A stretch of 64,000 bases of DNA. Source: Flavobacterium sp. (lineage in GTDB: Bacteria; Bacteroidota; Bacteroidia; Flavobacteriales; Flavobacteriaceae). Made by a program: the position numbers and the translations under genes. This document shows positions 19,082 to 30,066 of this stretch, one piece after another. The notes beneath the pieces were generated by a model. It had not been told where the DNA came from, made no database searches, and saw only the letters and a list, made by a program, of their open reading frames with translations. The first letter of the stretch is position 1. Every line of letters begins with the position of its first letter. Location of the stretch: positions 1-64,000 of the forward strand of contig NZ_JAIXWA010000029.1 of the NCBI RefSeq assembly GCF_027482425.1, written 5' to 3'.

Positions 19082-19159
19082 TAGATATTATTTTAAATTT
19101 TTAAATTTTAGATTTTAAATTAATTTATAATTCAAAATTTATAATTTAAAATAGTTGAA

Positions 19160-20674
<1,515 letters not shown>

Positions 20675-20732
20675 TTATGTATTTATTTAATAGCGAATTA
20701 GATTTGAAAAAACGTCGGTTTTTTTTCGAGTG

Positions 20733-20762
20733 CAAAGATAGGTTTTACAAATAGAAAATCAA
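20733..20762 (-). promoter_or_regulatory. Promoter of atpD-atpC
   Basis: On the minus strand TTG (20760-20762), exactly 19 bases and TATCTTTG (20733-20740) give one of the best promoter matches in the window. The leader is about 57 bases. Confidence 0.75.
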
Positions 20763-20842
20763 TACAAAAAAGCGATTTTTTTAACCCTTTTTTGATTTTT
20801 TCGAAGTGCATTGCCCGAACCATAATTAATTCAACAGAAAAC

Positions 20843-20872
20843 AAAAAACCACCGGGAATACCGATGGTTTTG
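20843..20872 (-). terminator. Terminator of the TonB receptor - SGNH operon
   Basis: Minus-strand hairpin AAACCATCGG / CCGGTGGTTT with a five-base loop and a six-T run. Confidence 0.8.
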
Positions 20873-20891
20873 ATTTGTTTTGGGTTTGAGA

Positions 20892-22445
20892 CTACAAACT
20901 CGCTGGGAATAAAATTCGGAAATCACCGAGATTATACCCCTTAAAATTGGAGCCATATGTAGTGTTAATTGCTTTTAAAAATTCGTTAGCAATTAAACCA
21001 TATCCTCTTGGACTTGGGTGTACGCCATCCAATGAAAATCCACCCCCAGTAACGTAAGTTGAACGCACTGTGAATCCGTCTCGTGAAATTCCAGTAGTTG
21101 CTACTTGGTTAAGCAGTGTATTGGCATCTACAAAAGCTAACCCTTTGGAAGAAGCAATAGCCGCAATCGAATTATTGAATGCAGTAGTAGCTGTTTTTAC
21201 CTCAGCAGCTTCAGCAGCGGTCAATGTTGTATTATCTTGCATTGGGAAAGAAACCCCCACCGTATTGAAAGGTGCTGGAGCACTTGTGGAAGTGGTACCA
21301 ATTACACCTCGAGCAGATAGTAAAATAAAATCACGTGAACCCGTTGTATTTCTAGCATGACGTGCTCTACCATACAAGCCTCCAACAAACGTTGCTGTCG
21401 TTGGCCCAAGAACTGGAGTTAAAGCATTAGTGATGGCTGCCGACAAATCGACAAGCGATTCATCTTGAATCAACAACGGATTATTTTCAACGGTTGATGC
21501 ATTTCCGTCATCTGCCACTAACGTTTGGAAACGGTTGGGTTGCCCGATAGCTGTGGTAATTTGATTCACCGCTCCAAATAACAAATTCAATTGTCCAGCA
21601 CTAGCCGCGGGTAATCCTGGTATTGGATTGGTGGGAACAGTTGTGAAAAAGGGTACAGCAGTAACATCAGGAATATTGGCCACAACCCCTTTAGCACCAC
21701 TTGTGGTAAGACCATCAACCAATGTGGTGTAAACACTATTGAAAACCGTAGGATCTGTAATGTCGTTACTTCCATAGGTAGCTGGATTTAAGTTTCCTGT
21801 TTGATTAACTCCTGAACCGCCAGAAGTAGCATAAGCTAAGACATCATTGTTTCCAATCCATAATGAGAAAAATGTTGGACTTTGCGCTACAGCATCCGCC
21901 AAAAGATTTGCAGAAGGACTACTTGCAAAACGCACATAATAAGGATTGGCTTGACCTGAAAGTACGCCTGCTGCGTTCCCGTAACCGTTGGCTAACAAAT
22001 GGAAACTTTTGGCGCCAGGAACTCCCATGTTGTTGAATGGGCCTGTTAACACATTGGTAACCTCTGTAGAAGGCACTCCAGATACATTTACTGGAGCCAT
22101 ACCGTTGAAGAACAGACGTGTTCCTTGAATGGGGGTTCCGCCTAATAAAAGACCACCCACATTATCATTCATATAAGGCACTTTAAACTCTCCACCGCCC
22201 ACTAAAGCAAATTTTTGAGCCATCAAGTTGGGATAAGAACCTTTTTGCCCTTCGATAAACAAGGCATTATCAGAAAATCCTGCTGTGAGCGAATTTCCTA
22301 AAGCTACAAACTTTGAAAAATTAGCCGTTCCAGCCGTTAAAGGAAGTCCATCCGATGAATTGGCATCGGCCACTGGATCATCGTCGCTACTACATGCTGT
22401 CAAGGTAAGTGCTACCAAAAACAACCATTTATAATTCTTTATCAT
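20892..22445 (-). CDS. SGNH/GDSL-hydrolase lipoprotein
   Basis: A 517-residue lipoprotein (MIKNYKWLFLVALTLTACSSDDD, with an acidic stretch after the Cys that is typical of surface-exposed Bacteroidetes lipoproteins). SGNH blocks are visible: I as ALGNSLTAG (catalytic Ser), III as WIGNNDV (Asn) and V as DGVHPSPRG (Asp and His). It is therefore a probable active esterase or lipase. It starts 23 bases after a TonB-dependent receptor gene and is presumably co-transcribed, so the pair may hydrolyse and import a lipid or ester ligand. The substrate is unknown. Confidence 0.85.
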   Translation of the reverse strand: MIKNYKWLFLVALTLTACSSDDDPVADANSSDGLPLTAGTANFSKFVALGNSLTAGFSDNALFIEGQKGSYPNLMAQKFALVGGGEFKVPYMNDNVGGLLLGGTPIQGTRLFFNGMAPVNVSGVPSTEVTNVLTGPFNNMGVPGAKSFHLLANGYGNAAGVLSGQANPYYVRFASSPSANLLADAVAQSPTFFSLWIGNNDVLAYATSGGSGVNQTGNLNPATYGSNDITDPTVFNSVYTTLVDGLTTSGAKGVVANIPDVTAVPFFTTVPTNPIPGLPAASAGQLNLLFGAVNQITTAIGQPNRFQTLVADDGNASTVENNPLLIQDESLVDLSAAITNALTPVLGPTTATFVGGLYGRARHARNTTGSRDFILLSARGVIGTTSTSAPAPFNTVGVSFPMQDNTTLTAAEAAEVKTATTAFNNSIAAIASSKGLAFVDANTLLNQVATTGISRDGFTVRSTYVTGGGFSLDGVHPSPRGYGLIANEFLKAINTTYGSNFKGYNLGDFRILFPASL

Positions 22446-22468
22446 GAGATCGAATGTTTTTATTAAAA

Positions 22469-25321
22469 TTAAGGATTGATGGTTAAAGAAGCAAAATATT
22501 GACTTCCGATAAATCCGGCACCTAATACTTGTTGGTATTCGTTACCTAAGATATTAGTAGCTCCGATTTTTAGAACCGATTTCAACTTCGGTAAATTGTA
22601 GTTGATTTGTGCGTCAAACACAGTAGCTTCGTCAATCCATCCGTCCACGAAAGTTGATTCCCATCGGTAACCCGTATTCCAACGTCCACTGATGCTAAAT
22701 CCGAAGTTTTTAAACAAATTATCATTGCTGATACTTGCTTTTACACGGTGTTTCGGCGTATTGAATCCCGCTTCAAATCCAGGATCTTGATCTTGATCAT
22801 AATCAAACTCTGCAAAGTTGTAGTTGGCACTAAACTCAAAGTTTTTAGGCAAACGGTAGTTAAATCCTGCTCCAAAACCTAGAGAACGAACTTCAACACC
22901 TGTATTTGTATACAATTGGAAAACACGTGTATTACCTGTTACCAATGCATCAATAGACTGCGCTCCTGTGTTGGTAGGCCCTGCTAATGGATTGGGAGCG
23001 TCTTGTGCCACCCCGTACAATGGAGTTACAACGTTAACGTTTCCAATAAAGTCGTTATAGATGTTATAGTATCCTGTAATATCATACGACAAATTCTTAA
23101 TTTGACCACGGTAACCCAATTCAAAGGCTTTTACCGTTTCTGGTTGTACCAAATTTACGTTAGCTCTTCGCAACAAAGCGGAAGCTGCAATTGGATCGGT
23201 TCCCGCTAAGGCTGCAAATTGAGCTGCTGAAGCAGCAGTATACGAATTGAAGTATGCATTATTACCGTTGATTGTTGTAGAGGTACCACCTACGATGGCT
23301 TGCCCTGAAGCAGAAGTAATCGGTAATGTTTCCGTATATCGGTCTAAGTTGTCAGGAGCAGAACCTAACAAAACCGCACTACCTACGTTGAACCCAATGT
23401 ATTGATCTTGGGTAGTTGGGTTACGGAAACCCGTTTGGAATGAAGCACGGAAGTTGTGATTACGTTGCTCACCCGCCGAGTACACCAAAGACAAACGTGG
23501 TGAATAATCCCCATTAAAGTTTTGTGATTTATCATAACGAATAGATCCTGTAAACTTCAAACGGTCATCCATAAATTTCTTTTGTACTTGCGTATAAATT
23601 CCGTATTCACGGTATAAAATATCCGTTCCTTTATCGGTATAAATACGACCCAAGGAGTTCAATTCATACATACGGAAGGATCCACCCACTTGAATTTCTG
23701 CAAACTTGACTACGTCTTTGAAATTATAGTTGGCGTCAGAGTGATATAATTTGGAGTCATCCACTAATCGTGACCCTGTAAGTACATTTGGGTCAGCAAT
23801 AACACGGTTAAATGCTGCTTGGAATTCAGGTGTACCTGGAATCAAACGCCCCGTATCAGCTACACCGCGTGCCGCAGCATGGGCTTGAGCAGGTGTCGCT
23901 CCCGCTAATGTAGATTGTACATAAGCACCAGCATATTGACCAAACCATGTAGCATCTGGTTTCCACTGACGGTTTACGTTTAATCCAGTAAACAACATAT
24001 CATAAGAGTTTCCACCATCTTCCGTTGTGAAATATCCACGCACGAAATAGTTTTTCCCTTTAAATTCTAATTTATGTTGTTGCATGAAGAAACCATTCAA
24101 ATAGTAACGATTCGCTCCTTGATAAACTGTATTTCCAAAACCAAATTTACTTTGCCAAATGATTTCGTTATCATCGCCCCAAGGTTTGAAATGCAAAGAG
24201 AAATCAACTTTAGCATTTTTCACTTTGTTATCGGTCAAATCAACTTCGTTGTACCCTGTACGACTTACATTATAATTTGGTAAGATTTGTTGGAAAACCG
24301 CAAATTGGGCAGGTGTAATTGCTCCTGCATTTAAAAGTCCAGTAGCCACACCACGTAAATTAGTAGAGGCCTCATCGCCGTAAACATTAATACCATTGTA
24401 GTTGTGAAAAGAACGATCTAAACCTACATTGTTTACTAAATCTCTATCGCGGTAGTCTGTTGCAAACCAATCGGTTCCTGTCATAAACGAAAAGTTGGCT
24501 TTGGCAGCAAAATTCTTATTAAATGCATGCGCAACGCGTACACCATAGTCCGCATATTCATTGGTTCCTGCAGCACGTTGACTGGTTTGACCATACTTAA
24601 CATATGCTGAAACACCCTGACTGGTAAAAGGACTTTTACTGGTCATAAATAAAATCCCGTTGAACGCGTTAGCTCCATACAATGCTGAAGAAGCACCTGG
24701 AAGTAATTCTACGCTTTGCACATCGATTTCAGAGATCCCAATCAAGTTCCCTAATACAAAGTTCAACAATGGAGAAGAGTTGTCCATTCCATCTACTAAT
24801 TGCATGAAACGCGTGTTGGCTACCGTTGCAAAACCACGTGTGTTGATTGACTTAAACGACATACTACTCGTATTCATATGCACCTCTTTCAAGTTTTCTA
24901 AACCGTCATAAAAAGTGGGCGATGCCGAACGTTTGATGTCTTTCACGGTCATACGCTCAATAGTCACTGGCGATTCCCGAATACGCTCAGGCGTTCTCGA
25001 AGCAGAAATTACAATTTCATCCAATCTTGTATCCTCATTTTGCAACACAGCATCCACTTTTTGTGAAGCAGATGTTACTTGAACCTTTTGCGTGGCAAAA
25101 CCAATGCTAGAGATCTCAAGGGTAAAAGGAGGTTTTTTGGACGTTTTCAAGGTAAACTTACCGTCAGCATCTGTTACTGCAGCGGCTGACTCTCCAGCCA
25201 CCTTAACATTTGCCCCAGGTATGGGTTCGTTTTTACTGTCTTTTACCGAACCTGTAATGGTTGTTTGTGCAAAAGTCATCGCACAGAACAACAGCGTTAC
25301 AAAAAGATGATAAATCCTCAT
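22469..25321 (-). CDS. TonB-dependent outer-membrane receptor
   Basis: A 950-residue protein with signal peptide (MRIYHLFVTLLFCAMTFAQ) and a CarboxypepD_reg-like/CNA-B domain at about 20-95 (GSVKDSKNEPIPGANVKV). The plug domain spans about 110-230 (ISASRTPERIRESPVTIE...LLPGASSALYG) and a 22-strand-type beta-barrel follows. The plug has the usual family features, but there is no SusC-specific partner: the neighbour is an SGNH lipoprotein instead of SusD. It probably imports a ligand processed by that hydrolase, powered by TonB. The ligand cannot be told from sequence. Confidence 0.92.
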   Translation of the reverse strand: MRIYHLFVTLLFCAMTFAQTTITGSVKDSKNEPIPGANVKVAGESAAAVTDADGKFTLKTSKKPPFTLEISSIGFATQKVQVTSASQKVDAVLQNEDTRLDEIVISASRTPERIRESPVTIERMTVKDIKRSASPTFYDGLENLKEVHMNTSSMSFKSINTRGFATVANTRFMQLVDGMDNSSPLLNFVLGNLIGISEIDVQSVELLPGASSALYGANAFNGILFMTSKSPFTSQGVSAYVKYGQTSQRAAGTNEYADYGVRVAHAFNKNFAAKANFSFMTGTDWFATDYRDRDLVNNVGLDRSFHNYNGINVYGDEASTNLRGVATGLLNAGAITPAQFAVFQQILPNYNVSRTGYNEVDLTDNKVKNAKVDFSLHFKPWGDDNEIIWQSKFGFGNTVYQGANRYYLNGFFMQQHKLEFKGKNYFVRGYFTTEDGGNSYDMLFTGLNVNRQWKPDATWFGQYAGAYVQSTLAGATPAQAHAAARGVADTGRLIPGTPEFQAAFNRVIADPNVLTGSRLVDDSKLYHSDANYNFKDVVKFAEIQVGGSFRMYELNSLGRIYTDKGTDILYREYGIYTQVQKKFMDDRLKFTGSIRYDKSQNFNGDYSPRLSLVYSAGEQRNHNFRASFQTGFRNPTTQDQYIGFNVGSAVLLGSAPDNLDRYTETLPITSASGQAIVGGTSTTINGNNAYFNSYTAASAAQFAALAGTDPIAASALLRRANVNLVQPETVKAFELGYRGQIKNLSYDITGYYNIYNDFIGNVNVVTPLYGVAQDAPNPLAGPTNTGAQSIDALVTGNTRVFQLYTNTGVEVRSLGFGAGFNYRLPKNFEFSANYNFAEFDYDQDQDPGFEAGFNTPKHRVKASISNDNLFKNFGFSISGRWNTGYRWESTFVDGWIDEATVFDAQINYNLPKLKSVLKIGATNILGNEYQQVLGAGFIGSQYFASLTINP

Positions 25322-25520
25322 TTGATTATATTTTGTTGGTTTAAGTAGCCAAAATACGAATAATTTTGATATTATAAATTATGCATACATAATTTTTAAA
25401 AAACTTCAATTTATTGGGACATTTTTACCCAATGTCGTTAAGCAATTTTAATTTTTAGCAGCATTAATCTGCGAATGAATGAAGAATCTACAACGTTTTC
25501 TTTGATTTATCATGAAAACA

Positions 25521-25548
25521 AAAAAAGCAGGGTTTAGGCCCTGCTTTT
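25521..25548 (-). terminator. Terminator of the glmS operon
   Basis: Minus-strand hairpin AAAGCAGGG / CCCTGCTTT with a short loop, followed by seven T. The rest of the 25322-25576 gap is AT-rich and shows nothing else recognisable. Confidence 0.85.
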
Positions 25549-25576
25549 AAAATTTGTTTTATTTGTATAAAATTAG

Positions 25577-27424
25577 CTACTCAACGGTCACAGACTTTGC
25601 TAAATTACGCGGTTGATCGACATTGCATCCGCGTAAAACGGCGATATGATAGGATAATAACTGCAATGGAATAGTCGTAATGAGCGGTGATAGCGCATCG
25701 GAGGTTTCTGGAATTTCGATTACGTGATCGGCCAATTCTTTGACCTGAGTATCTCCTTTGGTTACAATCGCAATAATCTTACCACTTCGGGATTTGATTT
25801 CTTGAATATTACTTACAATTTTGTCGTAATGTCCTTGTTTTGGGGCAATAACTACCACGGGCATTTTTTCATCAATCAAAGCGATTGGCCCGTGCTTCAT
25901 TTCGGCAGCAGGATACCCCTCAGCGTGGATGTATGAAATCTCTTTTAACTTAAGTGCACCTTCTAAAGCGACAGGGAAATTATACCCACGACCTAAGTAC
26001 AAACAGTTGGGGGCATCTTTATAGATTTCAGCAATTTCTTTAGAAATAGTATTTGAATTTAGTGCCTCGGCTACTTTTTCAGGAATCAATTCCAACTCTT
26101 GCAAATAACGGAAATAATCCGAATTAGAAAGAGTTCCTTTTGCTTTCGCCAAACGCAAAGCAATCATCGTAAGTACGGTAATCTGTGTGGTAAAAGCCTT
26201 GGTAGAAGCCACTCCAATTTCAGGTCCAGCGTGCGTGTAAGCACCACCATTTGTTTCACGAGAAATAGACGAACCTACCACATTACACACCCCAAATACG
26301 AATGCCCCTTTTTCTTTAGCCAATTTAATGGCTGCTAAGGTATCGGCCGTTTCCCCCGATTGAGAAATAGCAATCACTACATCTTTGGGTGTAATGATTG
26401 GATTGCGATAGCGGAACTCGGAAGCGTATTCGACTTCAACAGGAATTCGAGCAAATTCTTCAATAACATATTCAGCTACTAATCCAGCATGCCAAGAAGT
26501 ACCACAAGCTATAATCAAAATGCGATCGGCATTCAAAAATTTCTCTAAATTATCTTCCACGCCTGCCATTTGAATCAAACCTGTAGAGGCATGAAGACGT
26601 CCGCGGTAGGTGTCTTTGATAACATTGGGCTGCTCGTAAATTTCTTTTAACATAAAGTGATCGTAACCCCCTTTTTCAATTTGCTCCAAATTCATTTGCA
26701 ACTCTTGAACATACGGGTCAACCAGAGAATCATCTTTAATTTTGCGAATTTTTAACGGCTTGTGTAAACGTACTATCGCCATTTCTTCATCCTCAAGATA
26801 GATGGCATTAGAGGTATATTCAATAAATGGCGAAGCATCAGAAGCAATAAAATACTCGTTTTCACCCACTCCAATGGCCAAAGGACTCCCTAAACGAGCT
26901 ACTACAATCTCATCAGGTTTATTTTTGTCAAACACGCAAATGGCATACGCCCCTACCACTTGGTTTAAGGCTACTTGCACAGCTTTCCCTAATTTTAATC
27001 CATCTTTTTTCTGAACATCTTCAATCAAATTGACCAAGACTTCAGTATCCGTATCAGAAGTAAATGTGTATCCACGTTTAATAAGCTCTTTTTTTAAAGG
27101 CTCATAATTTTCAATAATCCCATTATGTATAATCGCCAAATTACCCGAATTGGACAAATGGGGGTGGGAGTTGACATCATTGGGTACTCCATGGGTAGCC
27201 CAACGTGTATGTCCCATCCCAATGGTTCCGTTGGTGGTAATTTCATGTTGGGAACGCGCTTCCAAATCGGAAACTTTTCCTTTAGTTTTACTGATTTTTA
27301 AATCCGTACCGTCATACAGCATCACACCGGCACTATCGTACCCTCTGTATTCTAGACGTTTTAAGCCTTTTATTACAATAGGATACGCTTCGCGATGCCC
27401 AATGTAGCCTACAATTCCACACAT
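25577..27424 (-). CDS. glmS: Glutamine-fructose-6-phosphate aminotransferase (isomerizing)
   Basis: Makes glucosamine-6-phosphate for peptidoglycan and LPS. The 615-residue protein begins MCGIVGYIG, so after Met removal Cys is the N-terminal nucleophile of the glutaminase domain (1-230; HTRWATHG, SDTDTEVL). Two SIS domains follow (about 290-430 with ISQSGETADT and 460-600), and the conserved tail is LAKSVTVE. No glmS ribozyme would be expected in this phylum and none was seen. It is the last gene of the GT5-like - DUF4270 - glmS run, 12 bases after DUF4270. Confidence 0.97.
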   Translation of the reverse strand: MCGIVGYIGHREAYPIVIKGLKRLEYRGYDSAGVMLYDGTDLKISKTKGKVSDLEARSQHEITTNGTIGMGHTRWATHGVPNDVNSHPHLSNSGNLAIIHNGIIENYEPLKKELIKRGYTFTSDTDTEVLVNLIEDVQKKDGLKLGKAVQVALNQVVGAYAICVFDKNKPDEIVVARLGSPLAIGVGENEYFIASDASPFIEYTSNAIYLEDEEMAIVRLHKPLKIRKIKDDSLVDPYVQELQMNLEQIEKGGYDHFMLKEIYEQPNVIKDTYRGRLHASTGLIQMAGVEDNLEKFLNADRILIIACGTSWHAGLVAEYVIEEFARIPVEVEYASEFRYRNPIITPKDVVIAISQSGETADTLAAIKLAKEKGAFVFGVCNVVGSSISRETNGGAYTHAGPEIGVASTKAFTTQITVLTMIALRLAKAKGTLSNSDYFRYLQELELIPEKVAEALNSNTISKEIAEIYKDAPNCLYLGRGYNFPVALEGALKLKEISYIHAEGYPAAEMKHGPIALIDEKMPVVVIAPKQGHYDKIVSNIQEIKSRSGKIIAIVTKGDTQVKELADHVIEIPETSDALSPLITTIPLQLLSYHIAVLRGCNVDQPRNLAKSVTVE

Positions 27425-27436
27425 AACTTTGTTTGT

Positions 27437-29134
27437 TTAATCGGGTTTGGTATAATATACTTGTAAACGAATTCTTTTATTTTCAGGCACATTGGGGTGA
27501 CCTCCATACAAGATAGTTCCCAATGGATTTACCACAGCCATAGCCGGGATATATTTATTGATGCGATTGGCAAAAGAAAATGGGTTGCGTAAAAAGGCAC
27601 GATTCACGTTATTAATGTTCTCGGTCACCACCAATCCAAGCCGTACGTTGGTCGAATCGTTGTAGATAAGATTTTGGATATGACGGGTCAAACGAATCTT
27701 GTAAAATTCCCCACGCCCATCGCTGTCTTTGGAAATAATTCCACCATGAACAAACTTATTGTTTTTGACTGAAGCACTCGTCGATAAATCGGCAGAATAA
27801 TCCACCAAGGGACGATTATTGTTCAAATCATACAATAAAATGCGGTTGGGCTCGGGCGCTTTTTTTCCATTAATGTCTGTAGGAAGTTGCATTTGATCTT
27901 TGTCAATATGAAAAACAAGGTTGGCTTCGTTCACCAACCATTTTTTTCCATCGGCGGGGTTGCGTAATCGATCGAGTTCATCGGAAATTCCATTGGGCGT
28001 GTTCACTTCATTCCCATTGACATCAAAACTAATATTATCGGTAGGATTGAATAAATTTAGCACAGCCATTGAACCTTGCCCACCTTTCAAATAAAGACGT
28101 TGATCGCCGTTGACCACATCGGGGGTTGAAATTGGGTTGACATAATCCGTTTCAAAGAAGTTAATGGTTCGGGGGCCAAAATTAAGCACCATTTTTTTAC
28201 GAACTTTTTCAGTTCCTGAACTGGAGGCAAAATCTTTGTATAAGATTGTAATCGTGCCTCTTGAAAAATTCAATCGTGCCATTGCTCCTTGATTTTCAAA
28301 ACCGGAAGCCGCTTCGGCTTTAAACAACAAGCCTCTGAAATAATTCCTAAAGGTATTATTATTCAAAAGTACACCTGAGGGTGCATTGATAATTTTATTC
28401 TCGAAAAATGTTTTATTTAAATTTAAATAAATACCGGGCGCCAATCGCTCTTTAACCGTACCACTTGGTCGTACTATTTTTAATTCCTTATCCCGAAATA
28501 CAAATTGGTCGTTTTGACTAAAATCAGTAGTTGCAGGGGTGTCAGCATTGGTATTATCGGTATTGATTCGCTGACCGCCATTGGCTAAATTCCCTTCAAA
28601 TTCTGCCAACTGATTGGAATAATAATATTGCGGTTGTTGCAAACCTGAAGACGGATCAAAATCTTGAATGGCATAGCCCGATTCGTAGACGCTCAATTTG
28701 ATTTTAGGCAAAGTGGCTCCCGCTTGGTGGGCCGGTAAAATGGAATCCAATCGATAAATCGGATCCCCTGTAGTTTCATCAACATCAGTCAATGTAGCAA
28801 AGTAAGGTACATGCATGTATACCGAGTCAATGGTAATATCGTTGGCATAAAAAATGGGGTTGGTTGCGGCTAATTCCAACTGAGTAACAATACTGGCTTT
28901 GGTTTTCCCAAACACGGGATTATTGTAATACCCTAAAGAATTTACCGCCATATCGTTGGCTTGCACTGCGCCTGTATTTTGGTTGTAAGCCATAACATCA
29001 AAGTAGGTTTGGTCTAACCCATAGTGATCTTCCCCTACTAAATCGATTCCTACATTGGTAAAATCTTTGTCACAAGAAACCAAAGTCACTAAAGACACTA
29101 CGCCTAAGAATCGTAAAAAACTTGAAAAATTCAT
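27437..29134 (-). CDS. DUF4270 family lipoprotein
   Basis: A 565-residue lipoprotein starting MNFSSFLRFLGVVSLVTLVSCDKDF (lipobox LVSC); an in-frame upstream extension into the GT5-like gene is spurious. The order GT5-like protein, DUF4270, glmS is one I recognise as recurring in Flavobacteriaceae. The body is beta-rich, with motifs such as YGLDQTYFDV and a C-terminal block RLQVYYTK. Function unknown; outer-membrane or surface location is inferred from the lipobox. Confidence 0.8.
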   Translation of the reverse strand: MNFSSFLRFLGVVSLVTLVSCDKDFTNVGIDLVGEDHYGLDQTYFDVMAYNQNTGAVQANDMAVNSLGYYNNPVFGKTKASIVTQLELAATNPIFYANDITIDSVYMHVPYFATLTDVDETTGDPIYRLDSILPAHQAGATLPKIKLSVYESGYAIQDFDPSSGLQQPQYYYSNQLAEFEGNLANGGQRINTDNTNADTPATTDFSQNDQFVFRDKELKIVRPSGTVKERLAPGIYLNLNKTFFENKIINAPSGVLLNNNTFRNYFRGLLFKAEAASGFENQGAMARLNFSRGTITILYKDFASSSGTEKVRKKMVLNFGPRTINFFETDYVNPISTPDVVNGDQRLYLKGGQGSMAVLNLFNPTDNISFDVNGNEVNTPNGISDELDRLRNPADGKKWLVNEANLVFHIDKDQMQLPTDINGKKAPEPNRILLYDLNNNRPLVDYSADLSTSASVKNNKFVHGGIISKDSDGRGEFYKIRLTRHIQNLIYNDSTNVRLGLVVTENINNVNRAFLRNPFSFANRINKYIPAMAVVNPLGTILYGGHPNVPENKRIRLQVYYTKPD

Positions 29135-29142
29135 ATGCTTTA

Positions 29143-29946
29143 TTATAACATTTGCTTGTAAAAAGAAGTATAGGCTTCTGCAAACGCTTCTTTTGGGGTG
29201 AAAGGTAAAAAAGGTTTTCCGGATGATGCTATAATTTTTGTTAAACCTCCATCCAAATCTTCTGAGCCCACGATAATTCCATCGGAATGCGCAATAGCAA
29301 CCTGCATCCAATTCTGATAATTGGGTTCCGCAAGTGGCGCCAACGATTCAGCAGGAACCCCGTCAAACTTAATTTTTTCAATAGCTTCTTTATCTAATAA
29401 CCCTTCGAAACCGGAATTATAAACTGAGGTTACAATTTTGGTGTCGGAAAACAAAGCTTCGTGCTTGTAAAAGTGCTTCATGTACACGGGCAACATCGAA
29501 GCTAACCAGCCGTGAACATGAATAATATCTGGCACCCAATTTAATTTTTTGACTGTTTCTACAACACCTTTGGCAAAAAATATGGCACGCTCATCGTTAT
29601 CAGGGTATAAAACACCTTCTTCATCTGTAAACGTTGATTTCCGTTTGAAATACTCGTCATTATCAATAAAATAAACCTGAATACGCTCTTTAGGAATGGA
29701 AGCTACCTTGATAATTAAAGGCATATCCACATCATTCACCACTAAATTCATTCCCGAAAGACGAATCACTTCATGTAACTGGTGTCTTCGTTCATTGATG
29801 TTCCCATAACGAGGCATAAAAATTCGTATTTGTCCGCCTTGATCGTTTATCATTTTGGGTACGTCATACGACATTAACGAAACCTCATTTTCGGCTAAAT
29901 AAGGCACCACTTCAGACGACACATATAATATCCTCTTGTCTTCCAT
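29143..29946 (-). CDS. Truncated GT5 (glycogen/starch synthase N-domain) protein
   Basis: A 267-residue protein that resembles only the N-terminal Rossmann half of GlgA-type synthases: ILYVSSEVVPYLAE at the start, then PDIIHVHGWLASMLPVYMKH and ILTSVYN-like blocks. Full GlgA is about 480 residues with a C-terminal nucleotide-sugar-binding half, which is missing here. The KTGGL loop that binds ADP-glucose near the N-terminus is replaced by ENEVSLM. Standard glycogen synthase activity is therefore unlikely. The gene is followed eight bases later by DUF4270 and then glmS, which points to a role around cell-envelope sugars (inference). Confidence 0.75.
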   Translation of the reverse strand: MEDKRILYVSSEVVPYLAENEVSLMSYDVPKMINDQGGQIRIFMPRYGNINERRHQLHEVIRLSGMNLVVNDVDMPLIIKVASIPKERIQVYFIDNDEYFKRKSTFTDEEGVLYPDNDERAIFFAKGVVETVKKLNWVPDIIHVHGWLASMLPVYMKHFYKHEALFSDTKIVTSVYNSGFEGLLDKEAIEKIKFDGVPAESLAPLAEPNYQNWMQVAIAHSDGIIVGSEDLDGGLTKIIASSGKPFLPFTPKEAFAEAYTSFYKQML

Positions 29947-29994
29947 AGGTTGATTCTTGATTGGTTTTGGTTTTACTGTTGTTTAAAAAACAGG

Positions 29995-30002
29995 CAAAAT
30001 TA
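29995..30002 (-). promoter_or_regulatory. -7 box of the GT5-like - DUF4270 - glmS operon
   Basis: TAATTTTG on the minus strand, 48 bases before the start codon. A -33 TTG at the right spacing is not evident. Confidence 0.4.
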
Positions 30003-30034
30003 CAAAAAAATATGGTGTTTTACACGAAACCAAC

Positions 30035-30042
30035 TAAGTTTG
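30035..30042 (+). promoter_or_regulatory. -7 box of panC
   Basis: TAAGTTTG, 24 bases before the panC ATG at 30067. It supports that start over the longer open frame, and it is divergent from the box at 29995-30002. Confidence 0.45.
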
Positions 30043-30066
30043 TACCGCAAATTTCAAAACAATTTC

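Noticed and set aside
19082-19159. AT-rich repeats between atpD and atpC as a regulatory element
   Set aside because: The TAAATTTTA-like stretches are simple low-complexity AT sequence with no consistent unit.
25577-27424. glmS ribozyme
   Set aside because: The upstream gap is 12 bases after DUF4270, so there is no room for one, and it belongs to Firmicutes.
29135-29311. Longer N-terminus of the DUF4270 lipoprotein
   Set aside because: It overlaps the GT5-like gene and lacks a signal peptide; the lipoprotein signal begins at 29134.
29950-30066. Longer N-terminus of panC
   Set aside because: It lies upstream of and across a promoter box, and PanC proteins begin at the residues encoded from 30067.
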